From assembly GCA_905202255.1 (NCBI GenBank), contig CAJKRH010000040.1, forward strand, positions 1 to 14,535: a DNA stretch of 14,535 bases. Reading direction: 5' to 3'. Shown one piece after another: positions 13,032 to 14,535 of the stretch (positions within the stretch are counted from its first letter, which is position 1; each line of letters begins with the position of its first letter). Origin of the DNA: an uncultured Ruminococcus sp. GTDB taxonomy: Bacteria > Bacillota > Clostridia > Oscillospirales > CAG-272. The position numbers and the translations under genes were made by a program. Under the pieces are notes generated by a model. The model was given only the letters and a program-made list of their open reading frames with translations. It had not been told where the DNA came from and did no database searches.

Positions 13032-14216
13032 ATGCTTAAAACTAATCTGGAAATCGAAGACGGTTATGCTTATATCACGGCGGAGGGCAGTGTCAACTCG
13101 GCAAATGCCGCGGAATTCGGAAATGCGCTTGCCGCTGTTCCCGAAAATGTAAACGGAGTGACGCTCGATATCGCAGATATCGAATACATATCGAGCGCGG
13201 GACTTCGCGTTGTCCTGAGCCTGAAGAAGCGTTGCGGGAAAAAGCCTTTTCATATAATAAACGCAAGCAGTGAGGTTATGGATGTTTTTGAGATGACAGG
13301 CTTTGCCGAGATAATGGATATCTCGCCTGCCTGCCGTAAAATAAGCGTGGACGGCTGTGAGGTCATAGGCAGAGGTGCCTGCGGCGAATGCTATCGCATT
13401 GATGACGAGACGATAATCAAGCTTTATTACGGAAATGCGGATCCCGCATTTATCGAGCATGAGAAGTCACTTTCCAAGAAGGCGTTTGTCATGGGCATTC
13501 CCACGGCGATATCATACGATATCGTGGAGGCAAACGGCAGAAAGGGCGTTGTCTACGAGCTTATCAAATCAAAGACGCTCGGCGAGCTTATCCGCACGGA
13601 CGACAGCAAGCTGGACGAATATGTGGCAATGTATGTCGACATTTGCAAGAAAGTAAATTCCATACATACAAACGACCCCGAGATTCCCTCATTCAAGGAG
13701 GCAAACCGCGCCGATATCGCAAATGTAACGGGCATAACGGATGCAGAGCGCGAGATTCTCTATCGCTTCATTGACAGCGTTCCCGAGGGCGACACCTGCA
13801 TTCACGGCGACCTGAATATCAACAATATCATGGTTCAGGATGGGGAATGCTGTCTCATAGATATGGGCGAGCTTTCCGTCGGTATGCCGATGTTTGACCT
13901 CTCGCGCATACTTTTCTCCATGGTTTATGCCAATGCGGAAAAGGGCGAATTCAATAGCTTCTACAAGATGCCATCGGAGAAGGTGACGGAAATTTATGAA
14001 AAATTCTTCCGCGGATTCTTCGGTTGCGATACTGTTGAGGAGGCGGAAAAGAACAATCCCGATGTGAAATGGCTCTATCCGCTCGCGTGGTTCCGCTCCT
14101 GCATGAGCATGCTCAAGGGCGAGCGCTGGGGCGAGAAAATGCGTAGTCGCGCGCTCGGACTTCTGCGTGAAAAGCTGATTCCTTTCACGGAGCGCGAATG
14201 CGGAAATGCTAAGTGA
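13032..14216 (+). CDS. STAS domain fused to an aminoglycoside-phosphotransferase-like kinase
   Basis: A 394-residue two-domain cytosolic protein. Residues 1-107 are a STAS domain of the anti-sigma-factor-antagonist type, with EYISSAGLRVVLSL (51-64; Ser55 aligns with the phosphorylated Ser of SpoIIAA/RsbV) and VFEMTGFAEIMDI. Residues about 110-394 are a kinase-fold domain of the APH/choline-kinase class: glycine loop GRGACGEC (113-120), Lys130 in IIKLYY, a hinge around YELIKSKTLGELI, catalytic loop CIHGDLNINNIM (Asp260, Asn265) and metal site LIDMGELSVG (Asp277). All catalytic residues are present. The kinase half resembles a family I recall as TIGR02172. AAGGAG (13018-13023), 8 bases before the ATG, overlaps the DUF1836 stop. 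The domain order suggests the kinase phosphorylates a STAS Ser, but a small-molecule substrate is equally possible. Confidence 0.88.
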   Translation: MLKTNLEIEDGYAYITAEGSVNSANAAEFGNALAAVPENVNGVTLDIADIEYISSAGLRVVLSLKKRCGKKPFHIINASSEVMDVFEMTGFAEIMDISPACRKISVDGCEVIGRGACGECYRIDDETIIKLYYGNADPAFIEHEKSLSKKAFVMGIPTAISYDIVEANGRKGVVYELIKSKTLGELIRTDDSKLDEYVAMYVDICKKVNSIHTNDPEIPSFKEANRADIANVTGITDAEREILYRFIDSVPEGDTCIHGDLNINNIMVQDGECCLIDMGELSVGMPMFDLSRILFSMVYANAEKGEFNSFYKMPSEKVTEIYEKFFRGFFGCDTVEEAEKNNPDVKWLYPLAWFRSCMSMLKGERWGEKMRSRALGLLREKLIPFTERECGNAK

Positions 14217-14228
14217 GGTGTGGACGAT

Positions 14229-14528
14229 ATGGGGCTGAAGATTGAAAAGAAAAATGCCGACATAACGACGCTGGCACTTGACGGCAGACTTGACACGGTA
14301 ACCGCACCGGAGCTTGAGAAAGAAATTTCGGCTCTTCTCGGCAGTATCGATGAGCTTATCCTCGATATGGAAAAGCTCGAATATGTTTCCTCCGCAGGGC
14401 TTCGTGTTATTCTGAAAACGCAGAAGGCACTCGAGGGCAAAAAAGGACTTTGCCTTCGCAATGTCTGCGAGCAGGTAAGGGAAGTTTTTGATATAACGGG
14501 ATTTTCCGATTTTCTCAGAATAGAATAA
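14229..14528 (+). CDS. Stand-alone STAS protein (anti-sigma-factor-antagonist type)
   Basis: A 99-residue single STAS domain, the class that binds anti-sigma factors when its Ser is not phosphorylated. It has LDGRLDTVTAPELEKEI near the start, EYVSSAGLRVILKTQK with Ser55 as the predicted phosphoacceptor, and VFDITGFSDFLRI at the end. It is clearly a paralogue of the STAS half of the preceding gene: the Ser loop and the GF helix match nearly residue for residue and the Ser has the same number. The ATG at 14229 is preferred, 8 bases after GAGGTG (14215-14220), which overlaps the upstream stop; a GTG at 14220 lies inside that site. It is co-transcribed with the fusion kinase. No terminator follows before the window ends, so the operon may continue. 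Confidence 0.9.
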   Translation: MGLKIEKKNADITTLALDGRLDTVTAPELEKEISALLGSIDELILDMEKLEYVSSAGLRVILKTQKALEGKKGLCLRNVCEQVREVFDITGFSDFLRIE

Positions 14529-14535
14529 ATAAAAA

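Noticed and set aside
12309..13460. A 383-residue open frame on the minus strand across the DUF1836 and STAS-kinase genes
   Set aside because: It is antisense to two well-supported genes with ribosome binding sites, its composition (many Arg, Tyr, Phe, His) is typical of a shadow frame, and no family is recognisable.

Overview
The window looks like chromosomal DNA from an anaerobic Clostridia-type Firmicute, most likely a gut- or rumen-associated Oscillospiraceae/Ruminococcaceae relative. The signs are AGGAGG-type ribosome binding sites, consensus sigma-A promoters, U-tract terminators, a pyruvate-phosphate dikinase, a pth-mfd-parvulin gene order, a secreted dockerin protein, a DUF1836 regulator, and frequent ATA/GAT/GAG codons. 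No rRNA, tRNA, insertion sequence, CRISPR array or phage gene was seen. The taxonomic guess is inference from gene content only.

Layout: (1) 1-1079, minus strand: N-terminal part of pyruvate-phosphate dikinase, cut by the window edge, with its own promoter flanked by two related dyads. (2) 1226-5499, plus: a promoter and a structured leader, then pth and mfd. (3) 5506-8780, plus: a second promoter and a tight four-gene cluster of a parvulin-like lipoprotein, a DUF5685-type protein, a J-domain/TPR/Cys-rich protein and a six-helix membrane protein. (4) 8783-9377: a monocistronic small secreted dockerin protein with its own promoter and terminator. (5) 9419-9817: a perfect-consensus promoter, a 96-residue membrane protein and a bidirectional terminator. 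(6) 9825-10730, minus: a sugar-nucleotidyltransferase-like enzyme. (7) 10859-11359, plus: a small lipoprotein. (8) 11378-11423: a 20-bp bidirectional terminator between convergent genes. (9) 11444-12208, minus: an SGNH/GDSL hydrolase. (10) 12331-14528, plus: an operon with a DUF1836/MerR-like regulator, a STAS domain fused to an aminoglycoside-phosphotransferase-type kinase, and a free STAS protein.

The most unusual item is the last operon. A STAS (anti-sigma-factor-antagonist type) domain with its phosphoacceptor Ser is fused to a kinase-fold domain with intact catalytic residues, and is followed by a second, closely similar stand-alone STAS protein. Known STAS switches use GHKL (SpoIIAB/RsbW) kinases, so this looks like a differently built phospho-switch, possibly headed by its own transcription factor. 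Secondary items are a possible alternative-pairing leader before pth, twin operator-like dyads at the ppdK promoter, Asp-rich isoprenoid-synthase-like motifs in the DUF5685-type protein, and a dockerin protein with no enzyme domain. The longest stretch without a gene is 1080-1352 (273 bases), described by the regulatory features listed there.
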